Part shown: one piece after another, positions 1-5,915 of the stretch
How the letters are laid out: each line of letters opens with the position of its first letter
Numbering within the stretch: position 1 is the stretch's first letter
From: Shuttleworthia sp045545575
GTDB taxonomy: Bacteria > Bacillota > Clostridia > Lachnospirales > Lachnospiraceae
DNA: 12,960 nucleotides
Assembly (NCBI GenBank): GCA_045545575.1
Contig: JAZQBE010000096.1
Span: 1 to 12,960, forward strand
Reading direction: 5' to 3'
Made by a program: the position numbers and the translations under genes
Notes under the pieces: generated by a model
The model's database searches: none
What the model was told of the DNA's origin: nothing
What the model saw: the letters and a program-made list of their open reading frames with translations, nothing else

Positions 1-18
1 CCGTTCCGCCCCCGTTCC
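1..18. repeat. Cut-off cluster of the 25-bp GGAACGGG/CCCGTTCC repeat
   Basis: Two right-hand arms of the repeat family lie side by side: CCGTTCC at 1-7 and CCCCCGTTCC at 9-18, followed by a TCTTTT tract. The left part lies outside the window or is deleted, so completeness cannot be judged. It sits 20 nt upstream of the acyltransferase gene, so the acyltransferase-GNAT unit is bounded by this repeat on both sides. Confidence 0.7.
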
Positions 19-38
19 TCTTTTGGAGGCCGTTCGTT

Positions 39-1055
39 ATGGGTCAGAATCGAATCCGGTTTGTCGACGTCACGAAAGGCGTCGCGATCCTGTGCATCGT
101 TCTGGGTCACATGTATAACTTTTACGTCTGGAACCTGGTCTTTACCTTTCATGTGCCGATATTCTTTCTGATCACAGGATATTTCTTAAACGCGAAGCGT
201 CCGCTGCCGGTGTTTGCAAAAACGCGGGCGCGGTCGCTTCTGGTGCCCTATGCCGTCACCTGTGCGGCGATCGTCGTGCTGGGTACGGGCATCGGTCTGC
301 TGCGGGGGAACGCATTTTCCGCGGCGAAGACGTGGATTTTCGCGGCGCTTTACGGGGCGGGGTCTGCCCACGCCGAGCCCTTCGCGGTTCCGTCCATCGG
401 CGCGGTCTGGTTCCTGTGGGCGGCGTTCTGGGGCTGCCTGTTTGTCCGCATTTCCCTGAAGCTGAAAGCGGGACAGCGCCTGCTGTTTCTGTCGATTCTG
501 TTTGCGGCGGCGTATCTGACGCGGAATATCCTGTGGCTGCCGTTCAGTATCCAGGCCGGCGCCTACGCGGCCATGTATATGTATCTCGGGTACCTGTTCC
601 GGCAGGCGGAAGGGCAGTATCTATCTCTTCCGGCGGAGGTGAAAGCCGCCGGGCTTTTGATGGCGGCCTGGGTGTGGATCTCCTTTATCGTCCATTTTGA
701 ATCCTTCTGGCTGTCGAGCGGCGATATCGGCCGCGGCGTGATCGACATCGTCGGAACCCTCTGCGCGAGCGCGGTGGTCATTTTCCTCTGTACCTGCATC
801 GACCGGTACGTCCCGAGGATCGCGCGGCCGCTGGCCTGGCTCGGCCGGTACAGCATCTACGTCCTCTGCGTGCACACGCTGGAGCTGCATTTCTTTCCGT
901 GGGGACGCGCGGGCGAAATCCTCGCGGCGCACGGGATCGGCGCTGCCGGGCAGTTTGTGCTGATCTATGCCGGAAAACTGGCCATCATCCTGCCGGCGGT
1001 GTTTCTGCTGAGCAAAAGCCGCGCGGCCGGGAAGCTGTTTGGATTGGAGAAGTAG
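39..1055 (+). CDS. Membrane acyltransferase, acyltransferase-3 family (fucose 4-O-acetylase-like)
   Basis: The 338-residue product is a polytopic inner-membrane protein of the acyltransferase-3 family, which usually moves acetyl groups onto hydroxyls of surface glycans, peptidoglycan or lipids. The N-terminus has the family signature: R7 and D10, KG at 13-14, then LGH ending at H24, the usual catalytic histidine. It continues with FHVPIFFLITGYF at 37-49 and an R-x-R-x-LLVPY stretch at 63-71. About ten hydrophobic segments follow and there is no extra extracytoplasmic SGNH domain, so it resembles the short NolL/COG3594-type members. TTTTGGAGG at about 20-28 is a good ribosome binding site for the ATG at 39. 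The stop is 4 nt before the GNAT gene, so the two are co-transcribed. The acceptor substrate cannot be told from sequence. Confidence 0.9.
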   Translation: MGQNRIRFVDVTKGVAILCIVLGHMYNFYVWNLVFTFHVPIFFLITGYFLNAKRPLPVFAKTRARSLLVPYAVTCAAIVVLGTGIGLLRGNAFSAAKTWIFAALYGAGSAHAEPFAVPSIGAVWFLWAAFWGCLFVRISLKLKAGQRLLFLSILFAAAYLTRNILWLPFSIQAGAYAAMYMYLGYLFRQAEGQYLSLPAEVKAAGLLMAAWVWISFIVHFESFWLSSGDIGRGVIDIVGTLCASAVVIFLCTCIDRYVPRIARPLAWLGRYSIYVLCVHTLELHFFPWGRAGEILAAHGIGAAGQFVLIYAGKLAIILPAVFLLSKSRAAGKLFGLEK

Positions 1056-1059
1056 AGAT

Positions 1060-1632
1060 ATGATCGGGATGGAAGGGAAGACGCTGACCTCCGAGCGGCT
1101 GGCGTACCGGCTGATCCGCCCGGAGGACAAGCCGGCGCTGGCGGCGATGCTGGCGGATCCGGACGTGACAAAGCCGGCCGGATATCTGCCGGCGGCTTCG
1201 GAGGAGGAATTTGACGAGTTCTTCGACATCCTCCTGCAGAAGGGCAACGGCGTCGCGGTGCTGCTGCGGGACGATTCCGCTTCCCCGGCGGACGGCGGCG
1301 AGTTGATCGGCTATCTTCGCGCGAACAAATACATCCCGGACGAAGAGCATCTGAAAGACAAAGCGTGCGTCGGGCTCGGTTTCGTCATCGGGAAACCCTA
1401 TCAGTGCAGGGGATACGGGACGGAAATGCTGCGCACGATGACGGACTATCTGCTGGAGCGGTTTTACATGTGCTACGCCGACTGCTTCGTCGAAAACGAG
1501 GTGTCCCGGAGAACCATCGAAAAATGCGGATACCGGTATGCCGGCGATTACGCCTTCTGGTTCGAGGAATTCGGAGAGAAAAAACAGCTGCACAGTTTTG
1601 TGCGGACGGCAAAAAGCGGAACGGGTGCCTGA
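1060..1632 (+). CDS. GNAT family N-acetyltransferase (RimJ/RimL-like)
   Basis: This 190-residue cytosolic protein fits the GNAT superfamily, which uses acetyl-CoA to acetylate amines. It opens with the RimJ/RimL-type TSERLAYRLIRPED (10-23). The acetyl-CoA loop is Q-C-R-G-Y-G-T at 115-121, and the late ENEVSRRTIEKCGY motif is at 145-158. The ATG at 1060 is preferred over an in-frame TTG at 1039, because TTGGAGAAG sits at 1044-1052 with suitable spacing and the TTG would lie inside the upstream gene. It follows the acyltransferase by 4 nt. The last residues, S-G-T-G-A, and the TGA stop are encoded by an intergenic repeat/terminator (1611-1649), so the native C-terminus was probably replaced or extended by repeat insertion. 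The substrate is unknown; relatives modify ribosomal proteins, antibiotics or small metabolites. Confidence 0.93.
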   Translation: MIGMEGKTLTSERLAYRLIRPEDKPALAAMLADPDVTKPAGYLPAASEEEFDEFFDILLQKGNGVAVLLRDDSASPADGGELIGYLRANKYIPDEEHLKDKACVGLGFVIGKPYQCRGYGTEMLRTMTDYLLERFYMCYADCFVENEVSRRTIEKCGYRYAGDYAFWFEEFGEKKQLHSFVRTAKSGTGA

Positions 1633-1649
1633 CCCCCGTTCCGCTTTTT
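1611..1649. terminator. Bidirectional intrinsic terminator made from the repeat, between convergent genes
   Basis: A perfect 15-bp stem pairs 1611-1625 (AAAAAGCGGAACGGG) with 1635-1649, with a 9-nt loop at 1626-1634. The A-run on one side and T-run on the other give a U-tract on either strand, so it can end both the GNAT transcript (plus) and the M20 operon transcript (minus). The GNAT stop codon (1630-1632) is inside the loop. Confidence 0.88.
1618..1642 (-). repeat. 25-bp REP-like repeat, complete copy
   Basis: Exact full-length copy, with the GGTCAGGCA loop read on the minus strand (TGCCTGACC on plus). It forms the core of the terminator at 1611-1649. In this orientation it offers an in-frame GCC-TGA to a gene reading rightward, and the GNAT gene uses it as its stop. 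Confidence 0.93.
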
Positions 1650-1661
1650 GCTTTTACCCCC

Positions 1662-3098
1662 TCAACAATTCTTCCGAATCAGCGCCTTGTAGTAGTCCAC
1701 CGCGCCGGGCAGGCTCGACGCCTCGAGGCACTCGTTCAATCCGTGCATGCCTTTCATTTGTGCGGGCCCGAAGACCACGGGCGAGAAGCGGATGCAGGCG
1801 TCGCAGATGCGCTGGTAGTGGCGGGCGTCGGTGCCGCCGGTCATCACGTAGGGGATGCGGGGCAGGCCGGGGAAGATTTCGTCGATGACGGATTCCACCA
1901 GGGCAAAGGCTTCGCTGTGGGCATCCACGGGTTCGCAGGCGGGATAGGCGTCCATCACTTCCGTTTCCAGATCATATTTTGCGGCGAGGGCTTTGATGGC
2001 GGCGTTGCTTTCTTCCATGTTCTGGTGCGGGATGTAGCGCAGGTTTAAGACCAGCGACGCTTCCTGGGGCAGCACGTTGCAGCCGTCCGAGCCGGCCTGC
2101 ATCGTCGGCGCGACCGTGGTGTGCAGAAGCGCCGCGGCCTGGGCGGAGATGGAGGGCATCAAGGCGACCAGCAGCGGCTTGAAAAGCCACAGATTGCCGA
2201 ACAGCAGCCGCATCCAGAAGGGCCCGTAGGGCGCCATGTTTTCAAACATTTCTCTCGCCTGCGTATTCATCGCGGATTTCATGGGGCTGTGCTTCGACAG
2301 GTCCGCGACGAATTTCGACAGCCGCACGATGGGCGAATTCTTCGGCGGATAGCTGGAATGACCGCCGTTGGAGCGCGCGATGATCCGCATGTTTCCCTGT
2401 CCTTTTTCCAGCACGCCGATCATGGCGTAATTGCCTTTCAGGCCGGCCATGGGCTCGGTGACGATGGTTCCGCCTTCGTCGTTGACGATGAAGGGCTTCA
2501 CGCCATGACTTTCCAGCCAGTCCACCTGCGCCGGGCAGCCGGGGCCGGCGACCTCTTCATTGCAGGAGGAGGACAGCCACACGTCCTGCGCGGGCACAAA
2601 GCCTTCTTTCAGCAATTCTTCCGCGGCCTGCAGAAAGGCCATGACCGAACACTTGTCATCGGCGCTTCCGCGGCCCCAGATCTTCCCGTCCTCGATATCG
2701 CCGGAAAAGGGTTCGTGCTCCCAGGTGCCTTCCGCCGCGACGACGTCCTGATGCCCCATCAGCACCAGCGGCCGGTCGTCTTTTTCACCCTTCCAGTGGA
2801 ACAGCAGATTCCCGTCGATTTCAATCTTTTCCAGCTGCGCGTGCACGAGGGGAAACAGCTCTTCCAGCAGCTTGTGAAAGCCCAGGAATTTCTCCCGCTG
2901 GATCTCTCCTTTGACGGAAACGGTTTCGTACTGCACCATTTTCGACAGGATGGCGGCGTAGGTTTCCTCCCGGGCCGCGTCGCGGGCCGGCTGCCAGTCG
3001 GACGTCTTCGCCGGCGAAAGCAGCGTGCGGACCAGCGCGATCAGCACCAGGACGAGAACGAGGCCGATCAGGCCCAGCAGGATGTAGAGAACGATCAT
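1662..3098 (-). CDS. M20 family metallopeptidase/amidohydrolase, membrane-anchored (PM20D1-like)
   Basis: The 478-residue product starts with one hydrophobic segment (about 2-24) that probably anchors it in the membrane, followed by an M20 dinuclear zinc hydrolase. Visible metal and catalytic residues are H116 and D118 (LMGHQD), bridging D147 (GRGSADDK), catalytic E181 with ligand E182 (CNEEVAGPG), D207 (NDEGG) and a late histidine near 452 (MKGMHGLNE). The dimerisation (lid) domain fills the middle, with GGHSSYPP as its start. Family members cleave dipeptides, N-acyl amino acids or related amides. The ATG at 3098 overlaps the upstream stop in an ATGA and has AGGAGG six bases before it. As last gene of an operon with two membrane proteins, it may process what they transport. 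That role is inference. Confidence 0.93.
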   Translation of the reverse strand: MIVLYILLGLIGLVLVLVLIALVRTLLSPAKTSDWQPARDAAREETYAAILSKMVQYETVSVKGEIQREKFLGFHKLLEELFPLVHAQLEKIEIDGNLLFHWKGEKDDRPLVLMGHQDVVAAEGTWEHEPFSGDIEDGKIWGRGSADDKCSVMAFLQAAEELLKEGFVPAQDVWLSSSCNEEVAGPGCPAQVDWLESHGVKPFIVNDEGGTIVTEPMAGLKGNYAMIGVLEKGQGNMRIIARSNGGHSSYPPKNSPIVRLSKFVADLSKHSPMKSAMNTQAREMFENMAPYGPFWMRLLFGNLWLFKPLLVALMPSISAQAAALLHTTVAPTMQAGSDGCNVLPQEASLVLNLRYIPHQNMEESNAAIKALAAKYDLETEVMDAYPACEPVDAHSEAFALVESVIDEIFPGLPRIPYVMTGGTDARHYQRICDACIRFSPVVFGPAQMKGMHGLNECLEASSLPGAVDYYKALIRKNC

Positions 3099-3784
3099 GC
3101 GTTTCCTCCTTTCCGGCGAAACAGCAGCAGGGACAGGCCGATGGCGATGGCGCCGCTCGGGATGACCATCATGCTCGTCGACCCCAAAAGCGACGGCACG
3201 AAGCAGAAGAGCAGCGTCATGATGCTTAAGGCGATCAGCGCCACCAGGCGGTTCTGGCGGTAATACTTGCAGGCCATCGCGCCGAAGAGCGCGGGCACGA
3301 CGTTTTCAAAGGCCGGCGCGAGGGCGGGCGACTGCAGGATCGGCTGCAGCGGAATCATCAGGATGACGCCCGCGGCCAGCACGAGGATCGTCACCAGAGA
3401 GGACGTCGCAATGGACAGGGTCGAGACGATCTCGTTTTCCGGCGTTCCGCTTTTGACGCCGACGATGTCGCGCGCGTTGATCGCGCAGGGGATCTTCATA
3501 TTGATAAGATTGCCCGTGATGAAGGCCAGGTAGCTTCCGCCGGCGCCGAGCATCGGCACGTAGATCAGGTATTCGACAATGCCGCTGACGAGGTAGACGA
3601 TGCCGACTCCGAGGACGGCCTTCAGCGCGGCCGGGATGTTCGGCAGGGCGCCGAGGAACGCGCCGATCAGGAAGGGCGCGGCCAGAAGAAGCACCAGGAC
3701 GACCGTCGTAAAGACGCGGCCGAGAAAATGCGTGCGCAACAGATAGGATTCGTAGGTTTCATTTTTCTTTTCCATATTTTCCAT
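3095..3784 (-). CDS. Polytopic membrane protein, partner of the DUF5058-like protein
   Basis: This 229-residue protein has about six hydrophobic helices (roughly 25-48, 53-75, 121-147, 160-172, 178-200 and 205-222) and a short charged N-terminus predicted to be cytosolic. A conserved-looking loop, PMLGAGGSYLAFITGNL (77-93) followed by NMKIPCAINA (95-104), resembles a substrate or partner site more than a simple linker. The ATG at 3784 has GGAAAGGAAAG upstream; a second in-frame ATG lies three codons later. It starts 17 nt after the DUF5058-like gene and overlaps the M20 gene by 4 nt, so translation is likely coupled. I recognise it only as a membrane protein found beside DUF5058-type proteins. 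A two-subunit permease is a reasonable guess, not shown. Confidence 0.85.
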   Translation of the reverse strand: MENMEKKNETYESYLLRTHFLGRVFTTVVLVLLLAAPFLIGAFLGALPNIPAALKAVLGVGIVYLVSGIVEYLIYVPMLGAGGSYLAFITGNLINMKIPCAINARDIVGVKSGTPENEIVSTLSIATSSLVTILVLAAGVILMIPLQPILQSPALAPAFENVVPALFGAMACKYYRQNRLVALIALSIMTLLFCFVPSLLGSTSMMVIPSGAIAIGLSLLLFRRKGGNA

Positions 3785-3802
3785 AGCACTTTCCTTTCCG
3801 GC

Positions 3803-4654
3803 TTAACCGAGTAACTGTCCAAGAAAGACCGCCGCGGCCATGGCCACAAGCATGCTTCCCGCGACAGAAAAACTGTCGACCCACTCCGCCTTCGTTTTCT
3901 CCTTGATCAGAAGGAAGACCGCCATCGCGGCCGCCGCGACGAGCGCCACGGCGAGCGGGAGCGGAGAGCCGGAAAACGAAAACGTGCCGTTCCCGGAGAC
4001 AATTGTGCCGATGTAGCTGGCGATATAGGCCGAGACCAGGCCGATGAACATCGCCGTCATCGCCGTGTCGCCGAAGCCCGCGAAGGGCGATTTCTTCTTT
4101 TTCTTCTTCTTCGATTCATCGCCGGATTTCGCGCCGGGAGCTGTTTTGGATTCCGATCCGGGATCCGCCGCGGGGTTTGTTTCGAGGTTCGTTTCGGAGC
4201 CCTGCAGCCGCTTCGTATAGGCTTTCCCATTGAAAATCACCAGCACCATGCCCCACATGATGCAGAAGCTCATCACCAGCGCGATGGTCGAAAACGCCTC
4301 CGGCGTCATGTTCGCGAGGGACAGTCCGCCGATGCCGGCCGCCTCCGCGGCGGCTTCCGCGACCTGGGTCTCATAGTGGAGCGCGCCGATCACGGACAGG
4401 CGCAGCCACGGCCACGGCGTGCCGAGGCTGCCGGACAGGGCGATGACACCCAGCAGGATCCCGATGCTCGGGAGCACGGCAAAGGTCGCGCTCGCGGTAA
4501 TGACGCGCTTCATTTTCGCCTCGTCGATGCCCATCTCCTTTCCCATCCGGTAGGCCCGGACGGCAAAGACGACGCAGATCGCGGCGACAAGCACGATGAT
4601 CGCGCCGCAGATCAGGTACAGGACCGGGCTGTTGAGTTGCTGCAGCAGTTCCAT
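3803..4654 (-). CDS. DUF5058-like membrane protein, possible permease subunit
   Basis: The 283-residue protein has six likely membrane helices (about 11-33, 53-75, 119-141, 196-218, 232-250 and 262-280). The segment GTPWPWLRLSVIGA (78-91) after the second helix resembles DUF5058 proteins of Firmicutes, for which I know no proven biochemical function. Residues about 150-190 form a hydrophilic, low-complexity loop ending in seven consecutive lysines (182-188), so it probably faces the cytoplasm. I start it at the ATG at 4654, with AAAGGAG seven bases before it. The frame stays open upstream to 4732, but those 26 extra codons only translate intergenic repeats. It is first in an operon with a second membrane protein and an M20 hydrolase, which suggests uptake or export of an amide or peptide-like compound. 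Confidence 0.82.
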   Translation of the reverse strand: MELLQQLNSPVLYLICGAIIVLVAAICVVFAVRAYRMGKEMGIDEAKMKRVITASATFAVLPSIGILLGVIALSGSLGTPWPWLRLSVIGALHYETQVAEAAAEAAGIGGLSLANMTPEAFSTIALVMSFCIMWGMVLVIFNGKAYTKRLQGSETNLETNPAADPGSESKTAPGAKSGDESKKKKKKKSPFAGFGDTAMTAMFIGLVSAYIASYIGTIVSGNGTFSFSGSPLPLAVALVAAAAMAVFLLIKEKTKAEWVDSFSVAGSMLVAMAAAVFLGQLLG

Positions 4655-4661
4655 CCTTCTT

Positions 4662-4668
4662 CTCCTTT
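4662..4668 (-). promoter_or_regulatory. Ribosome binding site deciding the DUF5058-like start
   Basis: On the minus strand AAAGGAG lies seven bases before the ATG at 4654. The open frame continues further upstream through repeat copies, but no comparable site precedes the ATG at 4732, so the shorter start is chosen. Confidence 0.85.
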
Positions 4669-4675
4669 CAAAAGT

Positions 4676-4700
4676 GGAACGGGTGCCTGACCCCCGTTCC
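4676..4700 (-). repeat. 25-bp REP-like repeat, complete copy, inverted against its neighbour
   Basis: Exact copy in the GCCTGA orientation on the plus strand, flanked by AAAAGT on the left and GGTTTTT on the right. It forms a hairpin that can extend through the A/T flanks with mismatches. It is the repeat nearest to the DUF5058-like start codon. Confidence 0.93.
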
Positions 4701-4714
4701 GGTTTTTCAAAAGT

Positions 4715-4739
4715 GGAACGGGGGTCAGGCACCCGTTCC
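4715..4739 (+). repeat. 25-bp REP-like repeat, complete copy
   Basis: Exact copy in the GTCAGGC orientation, 14 bp from the copy at 4676-4700 and inverted relative to it. The pair thus makes a larger inverted repeat, like a BIME made of two REP units. The AAAAGT left flank is the same as that of the neighbour. Confidence 0.93.
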
Positions 4740-4743
4740 GGTT

Positions 4744-4758
4744 TCAGGCTCCCGTTCC
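4744..4758 (+). repeat. Half copy of the repeat that supplies the AraC stop codon
   Basis: TCAGGCTCCCGTTCC matches the right 15 bases of the consensus with one change (A to T). The left arm is missing, and the break is at the start of TCAGGC. Read on the minus strand it gives the final T-G-T-G-A residues and the TGA of the AraC regulator. Confidence 0.85.
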
Positions 4759-5751
4759 GGTTTTTGCCGCGGCGCGGTATTCGCGCGGGGATACACCGCA
4801 GACGCGTTTAAACTGCCGGGAAAAATGCTGTACGTTCGGGATGCCGACGAGCTCCGCGATCCTCGAGACGCTGTCGGTTGTCGTTTCGAGGAAGATCCGG
4901 GCGGCGCCGATCCGCTGCCGGATGATGTATTCGTTGGGCGGGAAGCCGGTGTAGCGGTGAAACTCGCGGGACAGGTAGTATTTGCTGATGCCGGAGAACC
5001 GCGAGAGGAAGTCGAGGGTCAGCTTTTCGGGATAATGGCGGTCGATGTAGCGGATCAGGTACTGCAGGTTCTCGGTGACGGCGCTGCCGCAGGCGGCCGC
5101 CGGTACGGAGCCCGCCAGCAGGCGCACGGCGATCCGGTAGATGATGCCCGCAGCCTGAAAGTCACGGCAGGGCGCGCCGCGGTCGAGAAGCAGGGCGAGC
5201 TCTTCGACGTCGTCGAGCAGGTCGCCGGACAGCGGCTGATGGAAGACCGGCTTGCTGCTGCGGTTATACTCGGCGTAAACCGGATCGATCATCGGCCCGG
5301 TGAAGTGCATGTCGACGTGTTCCCATTGATTTCCGCACGTGCGGTAGTAATGCGGCCGGCGGCAGTCGATGAAGAAGCCGTCGCCGTCGCCGAGTTCATA
5401 GCGTTCGCCCTCATACTCGAGGATGCCCGATCCGCTGACGGTAAACATGAGAAGATAGGACTGCGCGTTGACGCGGCGGGTAAAGTACGCCGGCCCGCTG
5501 TCGGCCCAGCCGAAGGACTGCAGCCAGCAGTAATGATCGGTTACGGCATCCGTGACGGGAAAAATCGGAAGCGTCCGCATCAGCCCGTCGATCAGGTAAT
5601 CGGAGCTGGTGTCCGGGTTGATTTCGCGCAGAATCTTGTCCGTGATGGTCGTTTCCGCGTCCGGCGGAAGCTTGCTCGGGACATCGCTCGGCAAAATGAT
5701 CTGATGAGGGGTTTCGATGGAAACCGGGATAAAGTGTACACGTTCAAACAT
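4744..5751 (-). CDS. AraC family transcriptional regulator of the rhamnoside locus
   Basis: The 335-residue protein has a cupin-type AraC ligand-binding domain at about 75-170 (SYLLMFTVSGSGILEYEG, then GDGFFIDCRRPHYY). The C-terminus at about 228-328 carries the double helix-turn-helix, with SGISKYYLSREFHRYTG and the second-helix signature IPNVQHFSRQFKRVCGVSPREYR. It lies divergent to the GH106-symporter-GH78 genes, the usual place for a local activator responding to the sugar released. Some 57 residues precede the usual start of the sensor domain; an internal ATG at 5580 lacks a ribosome binding site, so the long form is kept although its own site (GAAAGG) is modest. The final T-G-T-G-A and the stop come from a repeat half copy. 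Confidence 0.94.
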   Translation of the reverse strand: MFERVHFIPVSIETPHQIILPSDVPSKLPPDAETTITDKILREINPDTSSDYLIDGLMRTLPIFPVTDAVTDHYCWLQSFGWADSGPAYFTRRVNAQSYLLMFTVSGSGILEYEGERYELGDGDGFFIDCRRPHYYRTCGNQWEHVDMHFTGPMIDPVYAEYNRSSKPVFHQPLSGDLLDDVEELALLLDRGAPCRDFQAAGIIYRIAVRLLAGSVPAAACGSAVTENLQYLIRYIDRHYPEKLTLDFLSRFSGISKYYLSREFHRYTGFPPNEYIIRQRIGAARIFLETTTDSVSRIAELVGIPNVQHFSRQFKRVCGVSPREYRAAAKTGTGA

Positions 5752-5784
5752 GTCCGCGGCCTTTCTGTTGCCTGCATTTTCTCC

Positions 5785-5813
5785 ACTTTACTACAAAAGG
5801 CAAGATCGGACAA
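5785..5813 (-). promoter_or_regulatory. Candidate promoter of the AraC gene
   Basis: On the minus strand TTGTCC (5813-5808) and TAAAGT (5790-5785) are 17 bp apart, each matching 4 of 6 consensus bases. The -35 box sits between the two halves of the direct repeat at 5799-5828, so the regulator would block its own promoter when bound. The boxes are weak and this is a proposal only. Confidence 0.35.
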
Positions 5814-5828
5814 GTTTTTGGCAAGATC
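5799..5828 (+). promoter_or_regulatory. Candidate AraC-type operator: 9-bp direct repeat with 21-bp period
   Basis: GGCAAGATC occurs at 5799-5807 and again at 5820-5828, in the same direction and exactly 21 bp apart. AraC-family proteins typically bind two direct half-sites about two helical turns apart, just upstream of or touching the -35 region they activate. This pair lies in the divergent region between the AraC gene and the GH106 gene, ending a few bases before the proposed -35 of the latter. Binding is inferred from position and spacing. Confidence 0.6.
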
Positions 5829-5833
5829 TTTTC

Positions 5834-5862
5834 TGTTATCCACGGAAAACAATGTCTACAAT
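5834..5862 (+). promoter_or_regulatory. Candidate activator-dependent promoter of the rhamnoside genes
   Basis: TACAAT at 5857-5862 matches 5 of 6 bases of a -10 box. The region 17 bp upstream (TGTTAT, 5834-5839) is a poor -35, as is common for promoters needing an AraC-type activator. The direct repeat ends 5 bp upstream of it. An AT-rich stretch ATAATATAAG follows, so the exact -10 is uncertain. Confidence 0.4.
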
Positions 5863-5915
5863 AATATAAGCGAAATATCGCACTGCAACACGAAACAGGG
5901 AGAGGAGAGAGGCGT

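Noticed and set aside
1039..1059. TTG start for the GNAT gene, adding seven residues
   Set aside because: It overlaps the acyltransferase gene and has no well-placed ribosome binding site; the ATG at 1060 does.
2121..3263. A 380-codon plus-strand open frame opposite the M20 gene
   Set aside because: Histidine-, arginine- and glutamine-rich shadow of the M20 reading frame, crossing into the next gene; no motif or ribosome binding site.
4655..4732. 26-codon N-terminal extension of the DUF5058-like gene
   Set aside because: It translates only the intergenic repeats and lacks a ribosome binding site, whereas the ATG at 4654 has a good one directly before a membrane helix.
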